Source: Arthrobacter sp. SPG23 (GTDB lineage: Bacteria > Actinomycetota > Actinomycetes > Actinomycetales > Micrococcaceae). From it: a stretch of DNA of 64,000 nucleotides. Of the stretch, positions 29,385-37,638 are shown one piece after another. The stretch's first letter is position 1. Every line of letters begins with the position of its first letter. The notes under the pieces are model-generated. The model was not told the DNA's origin, did no database searches, and saw only the letters and a list, made by a program, of their open reading frames with translations. The position numbers and the translations under genes were made by a program. Where the stretch lies: positions 186,001 to 250,000 of the forward strand of contig NZ_JYCN01000022.1 of the NCBI RefSeq assembly GCF_000876655.1, given 5' to 3'.

Positions 29385-30152
29385 GTGAAATCACGCCTAC
29401 TGGGAGGCATCGCAGCACTGCTGTTGGCAATCACCGGAACCGTACTACTGGTTGTATACGTTCAGGGAGCCGACGACAGGGCCGCGCAAGGTCTCGAACC
29501 CGTAAATGTATTGGTTGTCAAAGAGTCCATTCCCGCCGGCACCAAAGCGGAGGATTTGAACAATAAAGTCCAGCTGGAGGCAATCCCCCAGGCCGCCGTA
29601 CCGGACGGTGCCATCGAAAGCCTGAGCGATTACAAGGGGAAGATCACGTCAGTGGGTCTCGAGCCCGGTGAGCAGCTCCTCAAGGCCAGGCTCGTGGACC
29701 CTCGCGATCTACTGCCCGGTACGGTACCGGTACCTGACGGCCTGGAAGAAGTTACCATCCTCCTCGCACCCGAACGGATCCTTGGCGGTCGGGTCGAAGC
29801 GGGCGACAAGGTGACCGTCTACACCTCTTTCAAGTCCGAGGAAGAGATGCCGGCCGGCGCTAACGTTCCGGCTGAGGTCAAGGGGTGGAAGCAGTCCACC
29901 GGCCTGCTGTTCCACGACGTTCTGGTAACCGCCGTTCAGAAAGCTGCACCCCAGACGGAAAAGAACTCCGGTTCCACCGAGAAGGGCATCGAAATGCCCA
30001 ACGGATCTGCCTTTATCACCGTTGCCAGGAGCGACGCTGATGCTGCCAAGCTGGTCTATGGAGCCGAGTTCGGCACTATCTGGCTCGCCAAGCAGGCAGA
30101 CACGTCCACCAAGAGCGATCCGCCCGTGACAACTTTCGGAGGGCTGTACTGA
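29385..30152 (+). CDS. cpaB: CpaB/RcpC-like SAF-domain protein (locus 1)
   Basis: Protein of 255 residues from GTG 29385, preceded by AAGGAG. One N-terminal membrane helix (about 4-26) is followed by a SAF domain ('VNVLVVKESIPAGTKAEDL', 'GLEPGEQLLKARL') and an RcpC-type domain ('EEVTILLAPERILGGRVEAGDKVTVY'). CpaB acts at the envelope in pilus assembly and, through SAF folds, may bind peptidoglycan or glycan; its exact role in Gram-positive cells is unclear. Stop and next start overlap (tgatg), so it is coupled to cpaE. Confidence 0.9.
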   Translation: MKSRLLGGIAALLLAITGTVLLVVYVQGADDRAAQGLEPVNVLVVKESIPAGTKAEDLNNKVQLEAIPQAAVPDGAIESLSDYKGKITSVGLEPGEQLLKARLVDPRDLLPGTVPVPDGLEEVTILLAPERILGGRVEAGDKVTVYTSFKSEEEMPAGANVPAEVKGWKQSTGLLFHDVLVTAVQKAAPQTEKNSGSTEKGIEMPNGSAFITVARSDADAAKLVYGAEFGTIWLAKQADTSTKSDPPVTTFGGLY

Positions 30153-31351
30153 TGAGCCGGTTCGTCGCCATCACTGCGGTTCGCGACTTTGAGGGACGCG
30201 TCCGCCAGGCCATCACGGGCGCATTGCACGGCGAAATGCAGACCCTCTCGCCGGACGTCCTGTCCGGCGGCCCGGACGATGTGTTCAAGCAGCTCAACGG
30301 CGCACCTCCGGAAGTACTCATTCTCGGGCCGGGTGTGGCTCCGGATGATGCACTGAAGCTGGCTACAGTGTTCGATCTCCAATACCCCGAAGTCAGTCTG
30401 CTCATGATCGCTGAACCCACACCGGACCTGGTACTCAGGGCAATGCATTCCGGGATCCGAGACGTCGTCACGCCGGAAATCGTGGTCAACGATCTACGCG
30501 TACTCCTCGAACGCGCCTGCCTGGCCGCTGCCAGCCGACGACGGGGTATGGCGCCGGCGGCAGAACCAGGTCAGGAACGTGGCCGGGTGATAGCTGTCAT
30601 GTCGCCCAAGGGCGGGGTCGGCAAGACTACGGTCGCGACCAATTTGGCCATCGGCTTGGGGAAAGTAGCCCCCATGGGAGTGGTGATTGTCGATTTGGAC
30701 CTCCAATTCGGCGATGTGGCGTCAGGACTGCTGCTGGAGCCCGAGCACTGCATCACCGAGGCCGTTCACGGCGTGGCATCCCAGGATTCTATGGTCCTCA
30801 AGGCATTCCTCACAGTCCACCCCGCCGGTATCTACGCGCTGTGCGCACCGCGCACGCCGGCGGAATCTGACTACATCACCGCCGATCACGTTAGCCGACT
30901 GATTAACCAGCTCGCCAGCGAATTCAAATACGTAGTCGTCGACACTGCCCCGGGCTTGGGCGAGCACGTCCTCGCCACACTGGAACAGGCTACGGACGGC
31001 GTCTGGGTCTGCGGGATGGACGTTCCCAGCGTCCGCGGCCTGCGCAAGTGCTTCAGTGTCTTGAAGGAGCTGCAACTTTTGCCTCAAGGCAGGCATACCG
31101 TCCTCAACTTTGCGGATCGAAAGAGCGGGCTCTCCGTCCAGGACGTCGAGGCCACCATTGGTGTTCCTATTGACGCCGTAGTACCGCGTTCAAAGACACT
31201 TCCATTTTCCACAAACCGAGGAGTGCCTGTGCTGCAAAGCACCACGAGGGACTCGGCCTCGAAAGGCCTCACGAAGCTGGTGGACCGCTTCGATCCGCAA
31301 TGGGTGTCCTCCACCCACAACAAACTTCACCGAAGGGTGGTTGTATCGTGA
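30152..31351 (+). CDS. cpaE: CpaE/TadZ-like MinD-family ATPase (locus 1)
   Basis: Protein of 399 residues. Residues 1-120 form a receiver-like domain in which the phosphorylated Asp position ('EVLILGPGVAP', about residue 59) is Gly, so it is a pseudo-receiver. From about 145 a MinD/ParA-type ATPase follows, with the deviant Walker A loop SPKGGVGKTT at 151-160, 'VIVDLDLQFGDVASGL' and 'VVVDTAPGLGEHVLATLEQATDGVWVC'. TadZ/CpaE places the pilus machine at the cell pole in other bacteria. It overlaps both neighbours by 1-3 bases. Confidence 0.93.
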   Translation: MSRFVAITAVRDFEGRVRQAITGALHGEMQTLSPDVLSGGPDDVFKQLNGAPPEVLILGPGVAPDDALKLATVFDLQYPEVSLLMIAEPTPDLVLRAMHSGIRDVVTPEIVVNDLRVLLERACLAAASRRRGMAPAAEPGQERGRVIAVMSPKGGVGKTTVATNLAIGLGKVAPMGVVIVDLDLQFGDVASGLLLEPEHCITEAVHGVASQDSMVLKAFLTVHPAGIYALCAPRTPAESDYITADHVSRLINQLASEFKYVVVDTAPGLGEHVLATLEQATDGVWVCGMDVPSVRGLRKCFSVLKELQLLPQGRHTVLNFADRKSGLSVQDVEATIGVPIDAVVPRSKTLPFSTNRGVPVLQSTTRDSASKGLTKLVDRFDPQWVSSTHNKLHRRVVVS

Positions 31352-32835
31352 GACTGTCAGATCGCCTCTCCAGGTCACAGAACGACTTATCTTCCATCGC
31401 CTCGGAACCACCTGCCGGCGGCCCCGGGGGGACTCCTCCGATATCGCAGCCGCCAGCAGAATTTCCCACGGCTCCTGCACCTACACCCTCTGCATCACCG
31501 TTAGCCTCGCTGAACGTCCATGCGGCACCTCCCGTTGTGGATGCCTTGGCAGGACTCAAGCAGCGGGCGGCCTTAGCTCTCTTCGAGCGGATGGGAACAC
31601 GCTTTGGCGACTCGTCCTCGTCGTCCGAGGAGGAGCTCCGGGCTTCCGCTGTTGAGGAACTGTCAGCGGTCATCGACGAGGAACAAGTCCCGCTCTCGCC
31701 GGAGGAACGCAGACGCCTCATCCGCGAAATTGCGGATGAAGTGATGGGCTTAGGCCCACTTCAGCGGCTGCTCGAAGATCCATCAGTAACTGAGATCATG
31801 GTCAATCGCTTCGACCAGATCTACATCGAACGGAACGGACACCTCACGCTGACGGGTTCGCAATTCAGCTCCGACGACCACCTGAGGAAGGTCATCGAAC
31901 GGATCGTGTCCAAGGTAGGCCGCCGCATCGACGAATCGTCCCCGCTGGTGGATGCACGGTTAGAGGACGGTTCGCGTGTCAACGCGATCATTCCGCCCTT
32001 GGCTGTGAACGGACCATCGCTCACCATTCGGAAATTCAGCCACGTGCCGCTGACCGTTCGGAACCTCATTGAGTCGGGATCGATAACCGTCGAGATGGCG
32101 GAGCTACTGAGTGCCTGTGTCAGGGCACGATTGAACATCATCGTCTCCGGCGGAACTGGCACCGGAAAGACCACGCTGCTGAACGTTCTCTCCTCGTTCA
32201 TCCCTGAGGAAGACCGGATCGTAACCATCGAGGATGCTGTGGAACTGCAGCTCCAGCAGGAGCACGTAGTTCGTTTGGAGAGTCGGCCAGCCAACATCGA
32301 AGGTAAAGGCGCCGTCGGCATCCGTGAGCTTGTCCGAAATTCCCTTCGTATGCGCCCGGACCGGATCATAGTGGGGGAGGTTCGCAGCGGTGAATCATTG
32401 GACATGCTCCAGGCGATGAACACTGGCCATGATGGATCGTTGTCCACAGTGCATGCCAACTCTCCACGCGACGCTGTGGCCCGTCTGGAAACCCTGGTAC
32501 TGATGGCAGGCATGGATTTGCCCCTTCGTGCCATTCGCGAACAAGTCTCGTCCGCAGTCGATCTCATTATTCAGGTAACGAGGTTGCGTGATGGAAGTCG
32601 CCGGGTGACCCATGTGACGGAGGTGCAGGGAATGGAGGGCGACATCGTCACACTTCAGGACGTGTTCCTGTTCGACTACGCCGCGGGGATGGATTCGCAA
32701 GGACGCTTCCTCGGCAGGCCGGTGTCGACCGGGATACGCCCGCGGTTCCTGGATCGTTTTTCGGAACTCGGCATCACTGTATCACCGGCAGTCTTTGGGG
32801 CCACGATGATGCCGATGCCGGCGGGGAGGCGGTAA
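31348..32835 (+). CDS. cpaF: CpaF/TadA secretion ATPase (locus 1)
   Basis: Hexameric ATPase that powers Flp pilus assembly. From the GTG at 31348, which overlaps the cpaE stop (gtga), it has 495 residues. The N-terminal 60 residues are Pro/Ser-rich. The core shows Walker A GGTGTGKTT at about 268-276, the Asp box 'IVTIEDAVELQ', Walker B 'RPDRIIVGEVRSGESLDMLQ' and the His box 'GHDGSLSTVHANSP'. An alternative GTG or ATG farther upstream would run into cpaE. The paralogue at 38832 is highly similar through the core and differs mainly at the termini. Confidence 0.96.
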   Translation: MRLSDRLSRSQNDLSSIASEPPAGGPGGTPPISQPPAEFPTAPAPTPSASPLASLNVHAAPPVVDALAGLKQRAALALFERMGTRFGDSSSSSEEELRASAVEELSAVIDEEQVPLSPEERRRLIREIADEVMGLGPLQRLLEDPSVTEIMVNRFDQIYIERNGHLTLTGSQFSSDDHLRKVIERIVSKVGRRIDESSPLVDARLEDGSRVNAIIPPLAVNGPSLTIRKFSHVPLTVRNLIESGSITVEMAELLSACVRARLNIIVSGGTGTGKTTLLNVLSSFIPEEDRIVTIEDAVELQLQQEHVVRLESRPANIEGKGAVGIRELVRNSLRMRPDRIIVGEVRSGESLDMLQAMNTGHDGSLSTVHANSPRDAVARLETLVLMAGMDLPLRAIREQVSSAVDLIIQVTRLRDGSRRVTHVTEVQGMEGDIVTLQDVFLFDYAAGMDSQGRFLGRPVSTGIRPRFLDRFSELGITVSPAVFGATMMPMPAGRR

Positions 32836-32838
32836 GCC

Positions 32839-33780
32839 ATGGAGTCTCCAGCCATCTTCGTTGCGGCCATAGTCCTCTGCTTCGGCGCGATCCTCCTGTT
32901 GTTCTTTGTGGTTCTCAAACCCCGGTTCGGCGTCGTTCCGGCAGAACGACGGCGGCCTAATGCCAATCCTGAGCAGTCCTCATTCAGCAGGGTTTCACAG
33001 TCAATTGTTGACGGTATGGGCAGTGCCTTGGGAAAGTCCGGAGGTCCGTACAACCGGGAAGTCTTGTACAACGCAGGGGTCAAGATGACTCCAGCAGATT
33101 TCACCGTCGTGGTCACTGTCGCGGCCTTTCTAGCTGGTTTGGTGGGAACACTGTTTTCCAATCCAGTGGTCGGAATCCTTCTCGGTGCGGGGACACCGTT
33201 CCTCGTCCGCCTGGCCCTCGGGCTCCGCACGGACAAAAGACGCGGCAAGTTTGAGGCTCAGCTCATCGATACTATCCAGATGCTGATTGGGGGTCTGAGG
33301 GCCGGCCACAGCGTGATGCGGTCTATTGAGGCGGCCGGTCTCGAATCAGAGGCGCCGACGTCCGAAGAGTTGCGACGCATTGTCAACGAGACCCGCATCG
33401 GCAAGGATGCACGACTGGCCTTGGAAGAAACCGCCGACCGGATGGACAGCGAGGACTTCCGTTGGATTGCCCAGGCCATCCAGATTAACCGAGAGGTAGG
33501 CGGCGATCTGGCCGAGGTTCTCGAACAGGTGGCTGGCACCATTCGTGAGCGCAGCGAGATTAAGGGCCAGGTTCGTTCGCTGAGCGCAGAGGGCAAAATG
33601 TCGGCAATAATTCTGATGGCGATGCCGGTCGCGGTCGCGATCATGCTCACAGTCATCAACCCGGCATACATGCATGTCTTCGTCGAAGGACCGGTCGGCA
33701 TGGCAATGATGATCGCAAGCCTCGTCATGTTCATCATCGGCGGATTCTGGATGAGCCGCACCGTAAAGATTAAGTTCTAG
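32839..33780 (+). CDS. tadB: TadB-like type II secretion F-family inner-membrane protein (locus 1)
   Basis: Protein of 313 residues. One or two membrane helices at the N-terminus (about 5-27 and 90-125), a T2SSF cytoplasmic domain and two C-terminal helices. The conserved T2SSF stretch 'GGLRAGHSVMRSIEAAG' is followed by 'FRWIAQAIQINREVGGDLAEVLEQV' and 'IRERSEIKGQVRSLSAEGKMSA'. With TadC it forms the membrane platform on which CpaF acts. It starts 3 bases after the cpaF stop, with GGGAGG inside the cpaF end as ribosome site. Confidence 0.94.
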   Translation: MESPAIFVAAIVLCFGAILLLFFVVLKPRFGVVPAERRRPNANPEQSSFSRVSQSIVDGMGSALGKSGGPYNREVLYNAGVKMTPADFTVVVTVAAFLAGLVGTLFSNPVVGILLGAGTPFLVRLALGLRTDKRRGKFEAQLIDTIQMLIGGLRAGHSVMRSIEAAGLESEAPTSEELRRIVNETRIGKDARLALEETADRMDSEDFRWIAQAIQINREVGGDLAEVLEQVAGTIRERSEIKGQVRSLSAEGKMSAIILMAMPVAVAIMLTVINPAYMHVFVEGPVGMAMMIASLVMFIIGGFWMSRTVKIKF

Positions 33781-33791
33781 GGGGAATCGAA

Positions 33792-34670
33792 ATGACTCCA
33801 ATCGCGTGGCTAATCATTGCAGCGGTAGTGTTGCCGTTGGCTTACTTCACTTGGGTCCTCGTCACCTTGGACCGTCGAGGCGCGCTGGCCGTCCAGACCA
33901 ATCTTGGGCAGGGTTTTAGCCAAAGCGGATCCGTTTCTAACCAGCGTCCGCCAATGTTGCTGGGGATATCGAAGCGACTGACTCCGGGCAGCTATGAGGC
34001 GAAGCTGGACCGCTGGCTGGCCCTAGCTGGGCGCCCCGAATCGATGCCCTTGGACAAACTCATCATCGCGAAGCCCCTCCTGGCGCTGGTTGGGGCTGTC
34101 CTCGGTATCCTTGTCTTCCGGAATTCGCCAAGCCTTCAAAATGTCGGTATTGCGATCCTTATCACCGCCCTTGCCTACTTTGTTCCCGACCTTCTCGTCT
34201 ATAACAGGGGCGTCAAGCGTCAGGAAGCGATAGCGCTCGAACTTCCTAACACCCTCGACCAAATGTTGATCTCTGTTGAAGCGGGTCTTGGTTTCGAAGC
34301 CGCGATGGCAAGAGCCGCAGAATACGGTGAGGGACCTCTAGCCCAAGAACTCATGCGGACGCTTCAGGACATGCAGGTTGGGCGTCCCAGGCAGGAGGCG
34401 TACAAAGCAATGGCCGACAGGTCGTCAGTGCCCGATCTCCGGAGCTTCGTGCGTGCAGTAGTACAGGCCGACAAATACGGTATCGGCATCGCCAAAGTAC
34501 TTCGGACTCAAGCCAAACAAGCTCGAGTCAAGCGCCGGCAACGGGCCGAAGAGAAGGCGATGAAGCTGCCTGTCAAGGTCCTCTTTCCGCTAATGCTGTT
34601 CATCTTCCCAGTGTTATTCATTGTTCTGCTAGGCCCCGCTGCCATCAACATCATGGACTTGCTGGGCTGA
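33792..34670 (+). CDS. tadC: TadC-like type II secretion F-family inner-membrane protein (locus 1)
   Basis: Protein of 292 residues behind a GGGGGAA ribosome site, 11 bases after tadB. It has membrane helices at about 3-24, 90-108, 115-135 and 265-290. The T2SSF region contains 'LPNTLDQMLISVEAGLGFEAAMARAAEYGEGPLAQEL' split over residues 150-190, and 'VRAVVQADKYGIGIAKVLRTQA'. It pairs with TadB as platform protein and ends locus 1; a 400-base gap with hairpins follows. Confidence 0.93.
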   Translation: MTPIAWLIIAAVVLPLAYFTWVLVTLDRRGALAVQTNLGQGFSQSGSVSNQRPPMLLGISKRLTPGSYEAKLDRWLALAGRPESMPLDKLIIAKPLLALVGAVLGILVFRNSPSLQNVGIAILITALAYFVPDLLVYNRGVKRQEAIALELPNTLDQMLISVEAGLGFEAAMARAAEYGEGPLAQELMRTLQDMQVGRPRQEAYKAMADRSSVPDLRSFVRAVVQADKYGIGIAKVLRTQAKQARVKRRQRAEEKAMKLPVKVLFPLMLFIFPVLFIVLLGPAAINIMDLLG

Positions 34671-35070
34671 TCTGCCCACCATGATGAATAGACCCGGATT
34701 CCTCGGCACCCAGAACCGAGGAATCCGTTGCCACCCAGCACCGAGAAGCGGCATCTCGCGCCGGGGAGAAGGCCCTGGGCGCGTGTGAGTGCACGTTCAG
34801 GGCCTTCATGGAAAAACCACAAGTGACCGAAGATCGGGACTCCCCCAGCCACATGGCTGAGGGAGTCCTCTTGTGTGCCGTGACTCGCTACGATCACGTT
34901 GGCTGCGCATGAAAGGCGCTGGATTTCCCCAGGCAATAGGCGGGCAACGCGCATTTTAGGCAGGTTTGGCGCAGGATGCTCAAAGATCCGTTAGTGAGCG
35001 GGGAAGTCCTTGCTATTTTTTTGGCAGCGCTGGTGCAGGACCAGCCACCCGAACTCGCTCAGGAGTCCCC
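34671..35070. other. 400-base gap between the two Tad loci, with three inverted repeats
   Basis: No gene is supportable. Three inverted repeats follow one another: 34695-34706 with 34716-34727 (perfect 12-base stem), 34769-34777 with 34798-34806 (9 bases) and 34838-34845 with 34861-34868 (8 bases, with an inner agcc/ggct pair). None has a T-run. They probably end the locus-1 transcript; the remaining 200 bases should hold the promoter of locus 2. Confidence 0.6.
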
Positions 35071-35304
35071 ATGCTTTCTCTCTACACCAACCTCGCCATC
35101 CGCCTTCGCAACGAGGAGAAGGGGGCCACGGCCGTCGAATACGGCATCATGGTCGCCCTCATTGCCGTCGTCATCATCGTTGCTGTAGGCCTCTTGGGCG
35201 GAACGCTGAACGAGACGTTCAGCAACATTCAGTGCCAGGTGTCGGGCCAGGGCGCTTTCGTCCCGGGTGTCGACGGAGCAGACGGCGCTTGCGCCGCCCC
35301 GTAA
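35071..35304 (+). CDS. flp: Flp-family type IVb prepilin (locus 2)
   Basis: Prepilin of 77 residues with AGGAG upstream of its ATG. The leader is 18 residues and ends in Gly: KG|ATAVEYGIM, with Glu at +5 (E23). A hydrophobic helix (about 27-46) follows. The C-terminal tail is longer than in the first Flp, contains one Cys pair ('QCQ...GACAAP') and is Gly/Asp-rich, so the two pilins would present different surfaces. It opens Tad locus 2. Confidence 0.92.
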   Translation: MLSLYTNLAIRLRNEEKGATAVEYGIMVALIAVVIIVAVGLLGGTLNETFSNIQCQVSGQGAFVPGVDGADGACAAP

Positions 35305-35424
35305 CCCACCCGCTCAACCTCCGACGCACCCACGGCACGTCAACCCGAAGTGGCGGCGGCACCCAAGCCGCCGCCACTTTGGCTGTCACCACCACCCCAC
35401 CGGCCTGAACTGAAAGGCACCCCT

Positions 35425-35813
35425 ATGTCCAGGGCATCCGAGCGCGGAGCCGTTGCGGTCGAGTTTGCGATCCTGGCGCCTGTCCTCGTCATGCTGCTCC
35501 TGGGCATCATGGAATTCAGCCGGGCCTACAACACCCAGGCCTCCCTCTCCGCAGCCGCCCGCGAAGGCGTGCGCGTCATGGCCATCTCTAACAAGATCCC
35601 TGATGCCAACAAGGCGGCGAGAGATACCGCGGTATCCCTTCAGCCCGGCTGAAGGACACGAACATCGTCTTCAAGAACCTCGATACCGGCACCACCAGCT
35701 GCGCACCGGGTAACCGCATGACCATCACCATCAGCTACACCCTCTCCACCATGACCGGCATCGCCGGCCCGTTCCCCATGACCGGCAAGGGAGCCATGCT
35801 GTGCGGCGGCTGA
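35425..35813 (+). pseudogene. tadE: TadE-like pseudopilin (locus 2), interrupted by a frameshift
   Basis: From ATG 35425 the frame reads a normal TadE start: 'SERGAVAVEFAILAPVLVML', then 'GIMEFSRAYNTQASLSAAAREGVRVMA'. It meets TGA at 35650 after only 75 residues. The frame one base earlier continues 'LKDTNIVFKNLDTG' and 'MTITISYTLSTMTGIAGPFPMTGKGAMLCGG', homologous to the intact tadE1 end, and stops at 35811-35813, overlapping tadG2 as in locus 1. Loss of one base near 35649 (cccggctgaag, where cccggcctgaag would restore the frame) explains it. No slippery heptamer is visible, so real mutation or a sequencing error is more likely than programmed frameshifting. Confidence 0.85.
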
Positions 35814-36820
35814 CAAAGCACGACGGCGAACGCGGCGCCGTGAGCGTCCTGGTCGCCCTCTTGCTGGTGGTGCTCCTGGGCTTCGGAGCGATCGCTGTGG
35901 ACGTCGGAATGCTGTACGCCGAGCGGACCCAGCTGCGCAACGGAGCCGACGCAGCTGCCCTCGCCATAGCCCAGAAATGCGCGAAGAGCGCTAATGATCC
36001 CGACTGCTCCGACACGTCAACCCTGGCAGCCACCCTCACCAACAGCAACGCCAACGACGGCCGCAGCAACATCAAATCCACCTCGCTGGACAAGGCCGCC
36101 CGCACCGTCACCGTCACCGCCGGCGCACAGGAGAAGGGCAGGACTCCCAACGAAGTCTCGCTGTTCTTCGCCCGTGTGCTGGGCATGAACTCAGCCGAAG
36201 TCAACGCCCCTTCAACCGTGGTGTGGGGCAGCCCCGAAAAGGGGACCACTCCCTTTCCGATCACCGTGTCTATCTGCCAGGTCCGCAACAGCACGAACAT
36301 CATGCAGCTTCTCCAGTTGCATGGAAAAAACGCCAACGTCGACTGCAATTACGGGCCATCGGGTGCATTCGTGGAGGGCGGCTTCGGGGGCCTTAAGCAG
36401 GATCCCGGCCAGTGCGGCGCCTTCATCGACGTCGCAAAGAGCACCGCCGGCGGAGACACCGGCAACAATGCGCCGCCAAATTGCGAGGCCACGCTGAACG
36501 GCTGGGCGGCGGACATGAACGCCGGCAAGGACGTCTTCGTTTTGCTTCCGATCTTCAATTCAGTGACCGGAACCGGAACCAACGCTATCTACGGACTGAC
36601 CACGTTCGCCGCGTTCAAGGTGGCCGGGTGGAAGGTCGGCAGCTCGGGGCTTCCTTACACCTTCCGCAACCGGACTCCGGACGTCCCGGCCAGCCTTGAG
36701 TGCAAGGAACCTTGCCGCGGAATCATCGGAACCTTCGTTGAGTACGTGTCCTTGGCCAATGGCTACACGCTGGGCCCCATAAACCCGGACGGCGCAACCG
36801 TCGTTGCGCTCAGCAAGTAG
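35801..36820 (+). CDS. tadG: TadG-like secreted pilus-associated protein (locus 2)
   Basis: Protein of 339 residues from GTG 35801, overlapping the end of the tadE2 reading frame. It has a basic start ('RRLTKHDGERGAVSV'), one membrane helix and 'IAVDVGMLYAERTQLRNGADAAALAIAQ', then an exported cysteine-containing domain ('GAFVEGGFGGLKQDPGQCGAF', 'CKEPCRGIIGTFVEYVSLANG'). The layout copies that of the locus-1 protein at 28269, supporting duplication of the whole locus. The last residues 'DGATVVALSK' correspond to the 'ATSVWLSD' end of the first copy. Confidence 0.88.
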   Translation: MRRLTKHDGERGAVSVLVALLLVVLLGFGAIAVDVGMLYAERTQLRNGADAAALAIAQKCAKSANDPDCSDTSTLAATLTNSNANDGRSNIKSTSLDKAARTVTVTAGAQEKGRTPNEVSLFFARVLGMNSAEVNAPSTVVWGSPEKGTTPFPITVSICQVRNSTNIMQLLQLHGKNANVDCNYGPSGAFVEGGFGGLKQDPGQCGAFIDVAKSTAGGDTGNNAPPNCEATLNGWAADMNAGKDVFVLLPIFNSVTGTGTNAIYGLTTFAAFKVAGWKVGSSGLPYTFRNRTPDVPASLECKEPCRGIIGTFVEYVSLANGYTLGPINPDGATVVALSK

Positions 36821-36861
36821 CTCATGAACCCCCACAATTCCCGCAAGCACAGGAGCAGTCA

Positions 36862-37638
36862 GTGAAGTCACGTTTGTTGGCAGGGGTGGTGGCAGTCCTC
36901 CTGGCCATCGTCGGGGCGGTCCTCGTCGTCACGTACGCCCAGGGCGCGGACCAGCGCGCCGTCAAGGACCTGGACCCGGTGGGCGTACTCGTGGTCACCA
37001 AAGCCGTCCCCGCCGGTGCAACCGTAGACACCGTTAAGGCATCGGTGGCACTGGAACAGGTGCCGGGCACCGCCGTCGCAAAATCCGCGCTGGACACCCT
37101 CGACGAATCCGCCGGAAAAGTGGCCGCCGCAGACCTCGTCCCGGGCGAACAGTTGCTGGCGGAGAAGCTCGTCGCGCCGGAAGATCTCCAGACGTCGGGT
37201 TCGGTCAAGGTGCCGGCCGGCCTCCAGGAAGTATCCTTCCAGCTCGAGCCGCAGCGCGTGGTGGGCGGGCGCCTCCAGCCCGGCGACCACGTGGGCATCT
37301 TCATCACCATGCGGTCCGGCGGCATCGAGCCGAAGCCCGAGAACGAAACAACGCAGCTCTCCATCCACAAGGTCCTGGTAACCGCAGTGCAGCGTGCGCC
37401 CGAAACCGCTGCCAAGCCGGCCCCCTCGGCGAGCGCCGGTGCCGAACCCAATCCTCGCGACGTGAACCTTCCCACCGGCTCCCTGATGATCACCGTGGCG
37501 GTCAACGACATCAACGCAGCTAAGATCGTTTTCGCCTCGGAGATGACCGACTTCTCGTCCATCTGGCTCAGCCGGGAACCGCTCGATGCCGAGGACAACG
37601 GACCGCGCGTCATGATCCGGCCGGACGTCTACAAATGA
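36862..37638 (+). CDS. cpaB: CpaB/RcpC-like SAF-domain protein (locus 2)
   Basis: Protein of 258 residues from GTG 36862 behind AGGAG. An N-terminal helix, the SAF domain ('VGVLVVTKAVPAGATVDTV', 'LVPGEQLLAEKLV') and the RcpC domain ('EVSFQLEPQRVVGGRLQPGDHVG') match the locus-1 copy at 29385 over nearly the whole length. A Pro/Ala/Ser-rich insert ('AAKPAPSASAGAEPNPR') lies at about residues 186-205. Its stop overlaps the cpaE2 start (atga). Confidence 0.9.
   Translation: MKSRLLAGVVAVLLAIVGAVLVVTYAQGADQRAVKDLDPVGVLVVTKAVPAGATVDTVKASVALEQVPGTAVAKSALDTLDESAGKVAAADLVPGEQLLAEKLVAPEDLQTSGSVKVPAGLQEVSFQLEPQRVVGGRLQPGDHVGIFITMRSGGIEPKPENETTQLSIHKVLVTAVQRAPETAAKPAPSASAGAEPNPRDVNLPTGSLMITVAVNDINAAKIVFASEMTDFSSIWLSREPLDAEDNGPRVMIRPDVYK

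Noticed and set aside
35640-35660. Programmed -1 frameshift in tadE2
   Set aside because: No slippery heptamer or downstream pseudoknot is apparent, and tadE1 is made in one frame, so a lost base is simpler.
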